Positions 1 to 10,760 of a stretch of 64,000 nt of DNA are shown one piece after another; position 1 is the first letter of the stretch; each line of letters starts with the position of its first letter. Under the pieces are notes generated by a model, which saw only the letters and a list, made by a program, of their open reading frames with translations, did no database searches and was not told the origin of the DNA. Made by a program: the position numbers and the translations under genes. The DNA comes from Neckera pumila (taxonomy: Eukaryota > Streptophyta > Bryopsida > Hypnales > Neckeraceae): positions 19,408,501 through 19,472,500 of the forward strand of contig OZ018417.1 in NCBI GenBank assembly GCA_963969595.1. Direction: 5' to 3'.

Positions 1-544
1 GAACACCATACAAAGATCAGTCAAAATCAAAGTAGAAGATCAAAGAACCCAGTAATTCAAGAACACCGTCTACAAACCGGAAGTCAAATAAAAACGTCTG
101 CATCTATACAGTAATCCCTACGCAGCACAGTAATGGCTAGTCTTTAGCAGTTACTATCACAGTGGACCCGCAGGAGGAAACCCTACATACTACAGGTTTC
201 TTTCCTTTAGAATCAAACCAAAATTTGCAAAAAATGCATTCCCTAGGGATAGATCTCAGTAACCTCTAGTTTCTAGAAAAACACGAGGATCCTCCAGATA
301 GGACCTCGTCCCCCTCCATACCGTATAGAAGGTCATGTCTGCACGATGGTTCCCTATACCACTCAAATCTCCAATTACAGCTCGAAACAAAGGCGCTTAA
401 ATTTGAAAACGAAAGGACACAACAATACAGTGGATCGGAATCAAGAATGACACGAAAACAGAAAGGTCTCAAAACCATCACACGCATTACAGACTACAGA
501 TTGCAAAACCCTAAATGGTTCCAAAACAAAAGGAGAACACCCAC
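1..544 (-). other. Intron 2 of COQ4 (incomplete)
   Basis: The donor GTGGGT lies at 544-539 on the minus strand. No COQ4-like peptide is visible in any frame out to position 1, so the next exon lies beyond the window edge and the intron is at least 544 bp. No repeat or RNA gene was recognised here. Confidence 0.55.
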
Positions 545-1462
545 CTGCCCTTCCGGTGAAATCTTCATACGCTCCAACATGAGGCGAAACGCAGGGCCTC
601 CTGTGGTTTCGGAGAGCGCATGCACAAAATCAGCGCGGGCGGGATTGACGAGAGCGCCGACGGCCGAGCCCACAGCCACCGCCACCTGTTCCCAAGGCTT
701 CAAGACGGTGATAGGCTTAGAGTTGCGGGGAGGGTGTTCGTGAACGGGGATTTCACCCGCCGAGCTTGTCCCAAACCCTGAAAACCAAATCATGAAATTC
801 AGAAAAAAACAGGGTCGTGAATCAAGACCAAAATTATCTTTCTCAAATGCACTCATGATTCATCGCTCAAAACTATCACTCTCCAGCATGCTTTGGTATA
901 TACCGCAATATTCTACAAACTCTTGCTTACCATCGGACAATTGCCAAGTAAACGAAGAAAACGTAGACGCTTTTTCGCAATTCTATACCATAGGGCTCGG
1001 TAAAGAGATCCGACACATCCGAATTGAACTCTACATCAATAAACACTCGATGCACAGCCTTTTACACCAATTACAAAACCCTAATTCACCGCCAGAAAAA
1101 TTCCGGACCCCTCCACTACGGATACAGAAAACGAAGAAAACGTAGACGAATTTCGCTATTCTATAACATAGGGCTCGGTAGAGAGATCCGACACATCCGA
1201 ACTGAACTCTACATCACTAAACACTCAATGCATAGCCTTTTAACACCACTTACAAAACCCTAATTCACCGCGTAATGGAGGGGCTCCGGAATTTCTTTGG
1301 GATACAGAAAGAACACTTTCCCAAGGAGTGGAGGATCAAACCTGGCGCAAATTGTGACGAGCTCAAAGGCCTTCCCGACAGATACAACCATTCCCGTGAG
1401 CCCTGCAGGAGAGATCGGCTCCACGGAGAAGACTTGGCGAATCTAAACACCAGAGTCCGCAT
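545..1462 (-). CDS. COQ4: Ubiquinone biosynthesis protein COQ4, first two exons (partial)
   Basis: COQ4 is a matrix-side inner-membrane protein needed for coenzyme Q synthesis. Exon 1 is 1462-1342 and exon 2 is 777-545. Exon 1 starts at the ATG at 1462 and encodes a 40-residue Arg/Ser-rich, acid-poor presequence ([10 protein letters not shown]...SSSQFAP) ending in GCGCCAG|GT, phase 1. Exon 2 follows a strong acceptor (TTTGGTTTTCAG) in the same phase. It carries the conserved COQ4 start: [10 protein letters not shown], then [36 protein letters not shown] and [11 protein letters not shown], ending CAG|GTGGG in phase 0. The catalytic-core exons with the family's metal-binding histidines are not seen, so positions 1-544 are intron 2 and the gene continues off the window. 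The family call rests on motif memory of COQ4; the exon model rests on splice signals and matching phases. An alternative donor at 1269/1268 gives the wrong phase. Confidence 0.85.
951..1310. repeat. Two-copy tandem duplication, ~180-bp unit, inside COQ4 intron 1
   Basis: Units at about 951-1129 and 1130-1310 share the start AACGAAGAAAACGTAGACG, the block AGAGATCCGACACATCCGAA and the block ACAAAACCCTAATTCACCG, with roughly 85 percent identity by eye. The second unit touches the old 3' side of the exon-1 region. The same AACTCTACATCA...AACCCTAATT segment recurs near 31565-31620, in the equivalent intron of the OSB-type gene. Confidence 0.75.
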
Positions 1463-3794
1463 AGCTCGGAATTCCTCCACACTAATGATTCTCCACAAAC
1501 AACAGCAAGCAACTCTCGGTGGCGGATCGTATTAGATTCATCAAATTAGGGTTTAGGATTCGAATTTGGTTTCAGAGAATTTTGAGGCTTAGCGTAACGA
1601 ACTTTGATGCGGTGACTTTGCTATTTAGATACCCGGAGCTGAAGTGAGTTGAACCGGTTATCAATATCAGTACCACCGAACTTGAATTTACACGTAGGAT
1701 TTTGAAGGGTTCATGTCACCTCACACTATTCACAAGATGACACGTAGCACTTTTTAAAAACACAAAAATGGCTTAATGTATGTCAATTCTGACCTTCTCA
1801 TAGGATTAGTATTGCACTATTGCATGTGTGCTTTGATAGAGAACTCAAGTTCCTTTCATAGTTTCTTCCTAGTTGGCAATCTTTTGCCTCTGCAGGTAAT
1901 ATAGTGTGGAGGATAATCACTCCTATTATTGTTACTAAATGTAAAAAAAACATTTTAGGTTGCTCCACACTAATTTCTTGACATTTGACACGATATAAGT
2001 ATTTTTATTTATTGTATAAAAATGCACTACTTTTGAATTAGGTATTGCTATAACTAGGACTCATAAACCTCTATGTGTACAACTGAAAATATATTTAAAA
2101 GTATTTGTTGACTTTCATGGCTTGTAAAATAACTTTCTTGATGTACGGCAACCTAATTGTTAAAACAACTAAATTCACTATTTTGTACAATTTTTATAAT
2201 TAAATATAAATTGTTTATATTGGATCTAAATGGCAATTAAAAGTGAGGGATCCAGTACACTTTAGCATGGATTATTGGAACATTGTATGAGTAACTAATG
2301 AAATATCAAAGGACTGTGCACAAGTATACCATAAATCATCACTAGATTCTCATAGTTTTATGTTCTCATTGATGGTGTATATTTTGTCTAATTCATATAT
2401 AGGATTTTGTGATACATTTAGCATTTGGATTCAAATATAGGTGTCACATTTTTGATAGTATTCATTATGGGTGTATATTTAGAAGGAATGTCATAAAATG
2501 GTTTTCCCAAATTGTTTATAGATTGCATTGCCTAATAAAAATCTTGGGTTTGCATAACAAATGAAGGGTGCCACTATTTCAATTTTCAAGATACTTGCCG
2601 AAGTTCAATGGACAATAAAAGACCGAGCAAAATTACCTTTAACTACTCCGCCTATAGATAATAAGTTTAGTTTTGAAAACTTATGATAAATAATTGAAAA
2701 TGCTTTAGCATATCTGTATCATTGATTCATATACAACATTCTTTCCACTTTACAACATTACATTACATTGGTTCCCTTGAAGCATCCTCCACGAATATGA
2801 ATTAGATGAGCTCCACTTTTCATAGTACATTCATATGATTGAGCATTTAGGGATTAATATAAAAATTCAAAACATGCATGAAATTGCCAAAATAAATGAA
2901 AATTGTCATATGAATGAATAGTATAGATGCAAACTAGCTTTAAGGGCTACATATAACATTCTAATTTGATAGGTGAGGATTCTAGTAAGTATGAGTTTCT
3001 AATGCATGAATTGTATAAATTTCAATGATACCAATACGGTTAGCTATTTGAAGGGGACTAAAGGATTGATGAGAGACCCAATAAATTAAAAATGATTTTT
3101 ACCCTCTAATGAAGGATACATTGACATAACTAGACATATTGATAAATTGTTTTACACCGTAGCTCACTTTCCTCACAAGCAAGCATTTTTTGTTGCAAAC
3201 AAAAAATCCAAAGATTATGGGATTTAGAATTTTAGGTTTGAATTTTGATTGTAAGAAAGAACAAGTTTAGAATAAGGAAATAGTCAATCAATAACTTTCA
3301 CAAGGACATAATTATGCTCTTGTCAAAAATTGACCCTTAATTGTTTTCTACAAATTGACCAACATGAATTTTGAAATTGTATTTATCGATCTAATGGATG
3401 TGAGGTAGAAAAATCTCAAAGGCTAGCCCAAATGCCAGAAATATCAAACAAAGGGAGAATTTGAGGATTGCATACATTGTCACCCTACAAATTAATATGT
3501 TAAAGACAAATGTAAATTAATGTGTTGTTGCAATCATTGCACATTCTCATTATCATACATGTGTGTCGTGCTTAAATACAAGTATTATACATGACCACAA
3601 GCCTTTTATTGAACTCAATATGCAAGAATTTTCTTTATTGTTTTTATATAAGTAAAAAGAAAGACTAATTTTTTACAGAAGTAATGGTGGAAATAGATCA
3701 TTTAGCATGAGTGCATTTGGACAAACTATAGTTATTTGTATTTGCAAAAGTCTATACCATTTACTCAATACAAATCTGACTTATTTCTTCTAAA
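1463..3794. other. Intergenic: COQ4 5' flank, then AT-rich DNA
   Basis: The first ~130 bp (to about 1590) is the COQ4 promoter/5' UTR. It contains a TTAGGGTTTAGG-type motif (AAACCCTAA on the minus strand), the telo-box element common in plant promoters, and it matches the flank at 31820-31900. The remainder to 3794 is AT-rich and shows no coding frame with recognisable motifs and no RNA gene. Confidence 0.5.
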
Positions 3795-4604
3795 CTAATT
3801 GACGTTTTCTTGAATCCAAGGATGCATCAAAACCTCAGATGCACTCAAACGTTTGTTGACATCATATGTCAACATTTTTTGAATGAGATCTTTAGCACCC
3901 TTTGAGATGCTTGGCCATGGATCTTTTGCAAATAAATCATTTTTCTTCATGACATCTTTGTATGTTATTATCATTGAGTCAGTCTTGAAAGGAAAGAATT
4001 TAACTAAGAGAGCATATAGTATCACTCCAGCGCTCCAAATGTCCGCTTTGGATCCATAGCAGCCCTCCATTACTTCGGGAGCTATATAGGGTAAACTACC
4101 AACAGTGTCGGTCAATACATTACCAATCCTTAAGACTTTGGCATATCCAAAATCAATAACCTTGAGTGCTGAATCTTTGTCTTTTGTTTTAAACACCAAA
4201 TTTTCAAGCTTCAAATCTCTATGAACGATACCAAAGTTATGACACACCTCAATTGCGCAAACAACTTCTTTGATCATTCTTGCAGCTATTGGCTCTTCAA
4301 GAGGACCACATTCAATAATATGATTATAGAGCTCTCCTCCTTCACAAAGCTCCATCACTATGTTTACATAATTATTATCTTCTAAGATATCTTTAATAGA
4401 AACTATGTTTGGATGTTCCAAATAACTGATGAACTTTAGGATGGAAATTTCACTTCGTAATACCTTCTCTTTTTCCTTTGAAACAAAGTTGTGCTTTATA
4501 ATACTTTTGCATGCATATTGATGTCCTGTTGCAATTTCGGTATATAAATATGTAATTCCAAAAGCACCTTGCCCTAATATATGCCCTATAGTATAATTGT
4601 CCAT
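3795..4604 (-). CDS. CDPK-type Ser/Thr protein kinase, catalytic domain only
   Basis: A single open frame of 269 residues from Met at 4604 (MDNYTIGHILGQGAFGITYL). All kinase landmarks are present: Gly loop GQGAFG, invariant Lys in YACKSI, HRDLKLEN catalytic loop (Leu where most CDPKs have Pro), DFG in DFGYAKV, APE in GSLPYIAPEV, then ADIWSAGVILY, PWPSIS and HPWIQENVN. The wording is that of calcium-dependent protein kinases (YACKS, WSAGVILY, DPWPSIS.GAKDLI.KML). However, the protein stops right after HPWI: there is no autoinhibitory junction and there are no EF hands, and none follow in the next few hundred bases. Without them it should be calcium-independent. An acceptor-like TTCCATTGCAG 49 bp upstream of this Met leaves room for a 5' exon, and an in-frame Met also exists at 4661. 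It could be a retrocopy or a truncated gene. No frame breaks are seen. Confidence 0.8.
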   Translation of the reverse strand: MDNYTIGHILGQGAFGITYLYTEIATGHQYACKSIIKHNFVSKEKEKVLRSEISILKFISYLEHPNIVSIKDILEDNNYVNIVMELCEGGELYNHIIECGPLEEPIAARMIKEVVCAIEVCHNFGIVHRDLKLENLVFKTKDKDSALKVIDFGYAKVLRIGNVLTDTVGSLPYIAPEVMEGCYGSKADIWSAGVILYALLVKFFPFKTDSMIITYKDVMKKNDLFAKDPWPSISKGAKDLIQKMLTYDVNKRLSASEVLMHPWIQENVN

Positions 4605-6940
4605 TTTGGAGTGCATGAATTGATAGAAAAGGCAACTGCAATGGAAGCAAAGAAATACCAATGTTAGATGGGAAGCCTATTTTATAGAAGAATCTAGCTT
4701 TTACTTTACTTGACTTTACTTTACTTTTCATACACCTAGCTTTTATTTTTATTTATTTTTACATATCTTTTATTTTTACTTTTATTTTGCTCGATTTTGA
4801 CTTTTACGTTGATTTAGCCCATCTTTTACTTTGACCTTGATGGCAACACAACTTTTATTTTGATCAAGAAGTGTCTCAACATCTATTGCATAGATGATGA
4901 ATGTATTTCAATAGGTACTCAGGTGTTGTCTAGTTCATCTTTATAAAGGATCTACTTTTCATGAATTTAGAAGATCTAGTTTTGTCAGCAAGATATTTAA
5001 AGATAGCTAGACATAGGAAAAAACACAAAATAGATAGAAAAGACAAGAAGTTCATCAATGTCATCTCTACCCTGACAATTGTTATGGCTTTATAAAAAAA
5101 AGAAAAATTGCTTCCAATCTCTTGAGATCAATGTGACTTTCTAAAGCAAGAGTTACTTACCCAAAGTCTATAATGCATACTTGATAATAGCTTCTTTAAT
5201 AACTTCATTCTCAAAGGAAAATTTAGAAGGAATATTATTTACTAAACAAACAATTGAATATTTGGATATTTTCAAATAAATTCAATCTTTAAATTTTTGT
5301 TTTTGAAATTTGAATACAATGTGAATACAGGGGAATTGAATACAAAGTGAATACACGGGAAGGAAAAGAATTTCAATTGGATGCCTAGGTGAAAAGTTAT
5401 GCTACTCAAATGAATTAAGGCAAGCCTAGCATCTTTGAATAATCTTTTCTACATCCTTCATCGACTCTTGAAATTTGGCATAGATGTAGCTTGTACAATA
5501 TTGTATGAAATTGTAAGAAAAAATAACATTTATTCTAAAATGACATTCCAAGAGGAATTAGAATTTGTTAACTATGTCAATGCAATTTTGGAAAAAAAAT
5601 TTCTTTTAACCTCAAATCCTATAAACTTGCACTTTTGAAGTCAAAGATTTTGAAATTTAGTTTGGGAGGTTAGTAAAAAATGACTTCTAATATGTGGTAT
5701 TACTATACACTATAGACCTTGTGAATAAGTAAAAATGATCAATTTGTCTTCAATTGTTAGTGTTAGAGCTCAAGGAAAATAGAACAATTTATTTAGTATG
5801 GGCTTATAAAAAGATTGCTTAGGATAAAACCTTCACCATTAAAATGATCTTGTACACTAGATGAGCTCAATAGCTAGCTTGGACAAAGATTGGATCTATC
5901 TCAAACTAAGCGTTGTGCATCAAAAATAAGCTTTAAAGTGTCTAAGGTCTTAGTTCTTATCCATACTTCTATACCTTCCTTGTATCCTTGATTCCTTGTC
6001 TAGTTGGACTACTTTGACTTTACTTCTAGGTAAAAGTGTATTTTAGCTATTTTTGGCTATTGTAATAAATTTTCAATGTGTGAAAAACAAAATTAGAAAA
6101 CAAAAAGATTTTTGAAATATTTTCCACCTATTCTAAATGTTGACTTTGTATTTTCACCATTTGGATATTTTAGAAATACATTCTAGAGTCCCCAAGAAAT
6201 CATCAAAAAATGCTTAGTACATTGTCAGATTACATGAACTTCTTTGTATTGCAAGGTGATTTAGTATAAGGTAGACCCCTCATTTTCTTTTGAAACTTTG
6301 CATAAATATACCTAAAGTGATGGGGCTGCTGCAGAAGCAAGCTTGCAAGTGGGAGCTTGCAAGTTTGCAAGCCTACGAGCTAGGGTTGCTAGTATCTAAG
6401 CCAAGGAATTTGAACCTAGGAGCCCAGGAGCCTAGCTAATTTTATAAATTTGACCTATAACCATGGATCTATACCTGTGAAGATCTAACCAAGGATTAAG
6501 ACATGCCCTACACCTAGAGTGGAAGGTTTATAATACAAATCATGAATATGAATTATAGTTTGTATAGTTTTAGAAAAGACAAGTTTGTATAAGGTTTTAA
6601 TAATCATAGAATTGAAATAAATCCACTAAGCACTAAACAAATGATAATATATCATAGAGCAATATATCATAAATTAAATCCAAAGTGAAACAAAGCCTCC
6701 ACCAATGATAGTGATGGGTGTGTACTACAAATAAAATGAAATCCATCCAAGCAATTGACATATCAAGGTGAATCCTCAAAAGACTCTAAGCTACTTGAGG
6801 AACCTATTACAAAATATTCATATGACTCTGTTACTTCTATATCAATATAGTCTAAAACATGAGGATCCATGGTGATGAGCTTTTGCCATGAAGGCCTAGA
6901 ACCGCCTTGGACATATGCATTTGCCTTGCCTGTAGCGTAA
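4605..6940. other. Intergenic, AT-rich, nothing recognised
   Basis: It holds a run of short TTTACTT/TTTTATTT-type repeats at 4690-4800, directly upstream of the kinase, and a small cluster of CTTGCAAG palindromic words at 6338-6375. The short open frames here have no recognisable family motifs or coding bias. Confidence 0.4.
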
Positions 6941-7166
6941 CACTATAAGAAACCAAAGTTTTTTGATGTGAAAGTGAACAGATTTTAGGTGATGTTGAAA
7001 AAGCACCTCGTGTTTTTATGTCAACAATGATGTCCATTGATGTTACATTGGACATCATTGTTGACATAAAAACACAAATGGTTCTTTTTGACATAACCTA
7101 AAATCCATTCACTTAGATGTCACTTGTTATATTGAACACCATCTAAAACAAGGTTTTCTTACAGTG
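6941..7166. mobile_element. CACTA-like foldback MITE
   Basis: The 226-bp element begins CACTATAAGAAA and ends TTTTCTTACAGTG, so the ends are inverted and resemble CACTA (En/Spm) termini. The whole unit is a foldback. The innermost arms, 7010-7036 and 7049-7075, are a perfect 27-bp inverted repeat around a 12-bp spacer, and similarity continues outward to the ends (for example GATTTTAGGT near 6981 against ACCTAAAATC near 7098). No 3-bp target duplication is apparent. Related sequence occurs at 8634-8760 and 16622-16790. Confidence 0.7.
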
Positions 7167-7479
7167 TTCATTGGCAAATCAAAGTCCTTTTGGGTTTTGA
7201 AGAATGCTAGGGTACAAAAGAAAGGTCTTATTATTATAGGTCAGAATCTACAAATCTGATAGGCCACATGTTCCATATTAGAAAATAGTGAAGGACCAAA
7301 CTTAAAGATTGAATGAAAGGCAAGACTTACAAGGTTGATAATATACTAAAACTTGATTTTTTTTGTCTTTAGCACAATATCATGCAATTTTTGGTTTCAT
7401 TCTTGGTCTAGATCATTAGAAGTCAATGTCACAACTTCTGTAATTGTAGCAGGTTTGGGTGCAAGGCAGATCAATGGAG

Positions 7480-8232
7480 CATGAAAGCATCAAATATTGC
7501 TTTGTTTTCTTTGAGGGCAACAATGTGTCTTCCCGTTGATCAGCATGTAAAAATTGAAGCCCCTACCAGTGAATTATTATTTGAGAATTTAACATCAAAC
7601 ACATAACAAAATGCAATAGAACATAAATAAAATTAATTAGTCAACGATTGTTGCAGTGACATCCAAAATTAAGTCATTAGATATAGTGCAAGGGTCAATC
7701 AACATATTTATGAACATTTGATCTTTTTGTCACTTTCCACACCATAGAACCTTTCCATTAATCAATAGATCACCCTTCATTGTGAAATTATGTAGAAACT
7801 CATCACCATCAACATTAAAACCTCAAGGGTTTAAGATCTGGAATGTCTCAGAAGTTGAACTTCAATGGCTGAAAACCCTCTAAGTCCTGAATGAAAAGAG
7901 TATTTTAATGTTTGGTCTATAAAGATTTGTAATCATCAACTATCATAAGCTAATCAGTAAACAAGAATTCAAAAATCTCAACTTTCAAAACTATGCCCTA
8001 TAGGAAAAAATAATCATACTAAGCTTGAAGGAGTGACCATGGAAGGTAAGTCAAGGCCAGTTATCCCCACCACTCCTTTCGGATCTTCATTGCAATTGTC
8101 GGACAAAGCTTTAGAATGATCAATCTTCTTTGCTGACGTACTATGCAAATATATAACAATGAGTGCCCCATCGTTGTGAAGATGATTGTCCATCAAATCA
8201 AATACAAGTTCCAACCAACACTCTAGTAACAC
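7480..8232 (-). pseudogene. Decayed methyltransferase-like gene
   Basis: On the minus strand, fragments in order are: ELVFDLMDNHLHNDGALIVI (8200-8140), GVVGITGLDLPSM (near 8060), DGDEFLHNFTMKGDLLINGK (7790-7740), DPCTISNDLILDVTATIVD (7710-7655), and, after about 110 bp, TGRHIVALKENKAIFDAFML (7545-7480). DLILDV followed by GRHIVALE-like sequence is the S-adenosylmethionine-binding layout of N4/N6-type DNA methyltransferases, and plant genomes contain uncharacterised proteins of this shape. There are in-frame stops (after VLWCGK and after TIVD), and the Gly-rich part of motif I is lost or in a broken splice region. The family call is tentative. The gene could be a TE-borne methyltransferase relic. 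Confidence 0.4.
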
Positions 8233-8633
8233 GTTCTACATGGGTATTTTTGAATGTGCATAACTCGCCCCAAGGACTAGCAACCCCTCCGGCATATTCA
8301 CAATGATAAGATTAAAACCGGGATGCTTGTTGATCTAGCCTCAAAATGAACAAGCCCTCTTTGATGCATGCTAAAACACATAGTTTTACATCATTTCTTG
8401 GATAAGCCTTGGTATAAATCATTTTCAATCTAATTAAAAAAAGACAATGGTTAAGAATGAGGATGAATGTTGAAGGACTCACTTTCCCAATGAATGCCAC
8501 CATGTTATTGAACTCTTCAGTTAATGGATTGTCATGATTACCAAGTAACTTTGCCATCAATAAATTGGATATTAACACTTACAAGCAAATCAAATCATTG
8601 TATCCTCTAACTAAACCATATAATAGTTCTATG

Positions 8634-8760
8634 ACACTGTAAGCAATCCTTGTTTTATGTGATGTTTTTATGATTTTAGGAAACGGATTTTAGTGGACGT
8701 CCAATAAAACTACTTGTGTTTTATGTCAATAATAATGACCAATGTAACATCTGTGGACAT
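8634..8760. mobile_element. Half copy of the CACTA-like foldback element
   Basis: It starts CACTGTAAGCAA and contains GATTTTAG, TGTTTTATGTCAATAATAAT and TGTGGACAT, the internal words of the element at 6941-7166. It then runs straight into a 16-G tract, so the second arm is missing or replaced. Confidence 0.5.
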
Positions 8761-8776
8761 GGGGGGGGGGGGGGGG
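8761..8776 (+). repeat. G16 homopolymer
   Basis: Sixteen uninterrupted G residues directly follow the truncated foldback element. The tract could form a quadruplex, and it is also a place where read or assembly length error is likely. Confidence 0.9.
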
Positions 8777-9446
8777 CGGTATACTCAACCCAATCCAATC
8801 CAATTGTCATCACATGCAACAATGCTTATGAGACAATCTATCTTGTCGCAGCGATTTCAATCCTCCGCAGCTCCCAATTGCCATTTCTACGTTCTTTTCC
8901 ATTCCGGTAGCTTTTCCATCCCTATTTCTTCAATGGTTTCCTTTTTTCCTTTTTGATTTTTATTGCTTCCAATTCTTTTTGATTTTTTTTGCTTCCAATT
9001 CCTTTTTGGGATCCATCTTCACTGTTCCATCTCCATTTGCTGCTCTACTGTGCCGACTTCAGTTTGTAGACATCAGCACTTGTGATAGAGTTTGGTGAGT
9101 CATTTCTTTCTTGTTTAATTCCTGTCTATTTTGTTTCATTTCCTTGCAGCCTGGATTTGCTTGATTTTGCTGCAATGCTTAAGAAATTCTATTTTTTCCA
9201 ATAGATTCCAATGCAAACTAGGATGTTGTCCAATCATGAAAGAACTCTAATCATCGGAACAAGGCAAGGTGGGATGTGATGCATGGACATCGCCACATCA
9301 CTTAGAATGCCAAGTTCTACCATATCCAATGTCTTGACAAAGTGGTGAACAATCAGATGCAGTACGACTCAAAAACCACAACCTTGGCCCAACCAAATCT
9401 GCAATCATGCTGTGAGATAAATTTCTCGATTGCTCAATGATAATCA

Positions 9447-9656
9447 ATGCCAATATTTAGGAGTGCTTGCAACAAAGTTTCAGGCCTGCTCACGGAATTA
9501 AAAAAACTGGAGTGGCTTGCAAATTTGCCTGACTTGAATCCTGTTGAGAATATGTGGAAGATAGTAAAAGACCTATTGCAAGATCAACCTAGGCCAAATG
9601 ACAAGGAAGAAATGATTCAACAAATCCAAGTAGTATGGAATCCAGTGTCTCTATAA
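9447..9656 (+). pseudogene. Tc1/mariner-type transposase, C-terminal remnant
   Basis: The frame encodes LEWLANLPDLNPVENMWKIV followed by QPRPNDKEEMIQQIQVVW. SPDLNPIENLW is the signature around the third catalytic acidic residue of Tc1/mariner DDE transposases, and the Glu of VENMW is retained. The usual upstream DNAPxH region and the first two catalytic Asp are not recoverable in the preceding ~400 bp, and the helix-turn-helix domain is absent. It is a fragment, not an active gene. No terminal inverted repeats could be paired with it. Confidence 0.7.
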
Positions 9657-10029
9657 CAACTACAAACTCTCATTTTGAGCATGTCCACTTGAATGCAAGC
9701 TGTAATTTTGGCAAAGGGTGGAGCTACTAAATGGTAGATAGTATACAAGAACATCCACAATGTTGTATGATTTTGACTTTCACTTGTACATGTTTATTAT
9801 GATCATAAACTACTCTTCTCTATGATTCCTATCATACTTGCAGTTTAAGAATTGGACCATTTTTGAGCATGAACCGACTTATTCAATTTTTTGGAAACTG
9901 CCGACGTGATGGTTTTGTAGCCTTTGGACGTGCGATATGAAAGTTACGTTTTTTTCAAAATAAAATAGTTTAATTCAATTTTCTAATTCATAAAAACTTT
10001 GAAATTCAAGAACTTCTACATTGTAGGTC

Positions 10030-10760
10030 TAAATGCCACGAAACAAGCCTAGGTGATTGTACAAAACACCTATCAATTTTGTTGTGTTTTGCAACAATAT
10101 TCATGAGTTTTGTCAGAGTACTTTAAAATTAGAAAAATAATTTTTTTTAAATGCAAAAAATTTGGCAAATATACACCTTTAAGATGAAAATAACTACTGA
10201 AGGAAAAGCGTAGAAAAATTCTCTAAGTAGGAGAACTAGAAAAGTGCCAAAATCCAAGAAAATAGATACATTGATGTTTAAGTTTGTTAAAAATAGGAAA
10301 AATATTTAAATAAAAAAGGGCCATTTCTAAATTCTAACAACTCTATGAAGATGGTCATTTACCAAAGAAACCACCCAAAATATATTTTATATGTTCCAAA
10401 ATGCAAGTTGAATGAAGCTCACTTTGTGGGCTTCTTCACCACATAAAATTAAGTATTTTTAGAATTTCTTTGGCTTATAGCTATAAGTCTACTAGAAGAC
10501 CATCTTCTCTAAATTTCAGCTCCAAATTTGTTCTTTTGGGTACTAAATAGTACTAAAACCTCCAGAATTGACAAGTGTGACATAATATTGGGGGCAATTA
10601 ATAAATAGTAAAACAATTTTTAAAATTTCCAAAAATCTAGATAAGGTGTATAATAGCCATTAGTACCTTGTCTATGAATTTTGAGTCATTTGGAGTCAAA
10701 AGACAAAAGTTATAGCCAAAAAACTAATCAGCATGCAACGTGTGACAGAAAATAGTACAA
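10030..10760 (-). repeat. Dispersed ~0.7-kb non-coding repeat, copy 1
   Basis: This stretch is the reverse complement of 52015-52740 over roughly 700 bp. Paired landmarks are GGTGATTGTACAAAACACCT (10048) with AGTGTTTTGTGCAATCACC near 52720, CTAGAAGACCATCTTC with GAAGATGGTCTTCTAATAG, and ACTCAAAATTCAAAGACAAGG near 52105 with the 10670 block. No open frame spans it. A third, more diverged copy starts near 22575. Confidence 0.75.

Noticed and set aside
1265..1341. COQ4 exon 1 extended to the GT at 1268/1267
   Set aside because: The resulting phase does not fit exon 2's strong acceptor, whereas the GCGCCAG|GTTTGA donor fits exactly and is conserved in the second copy of the module.
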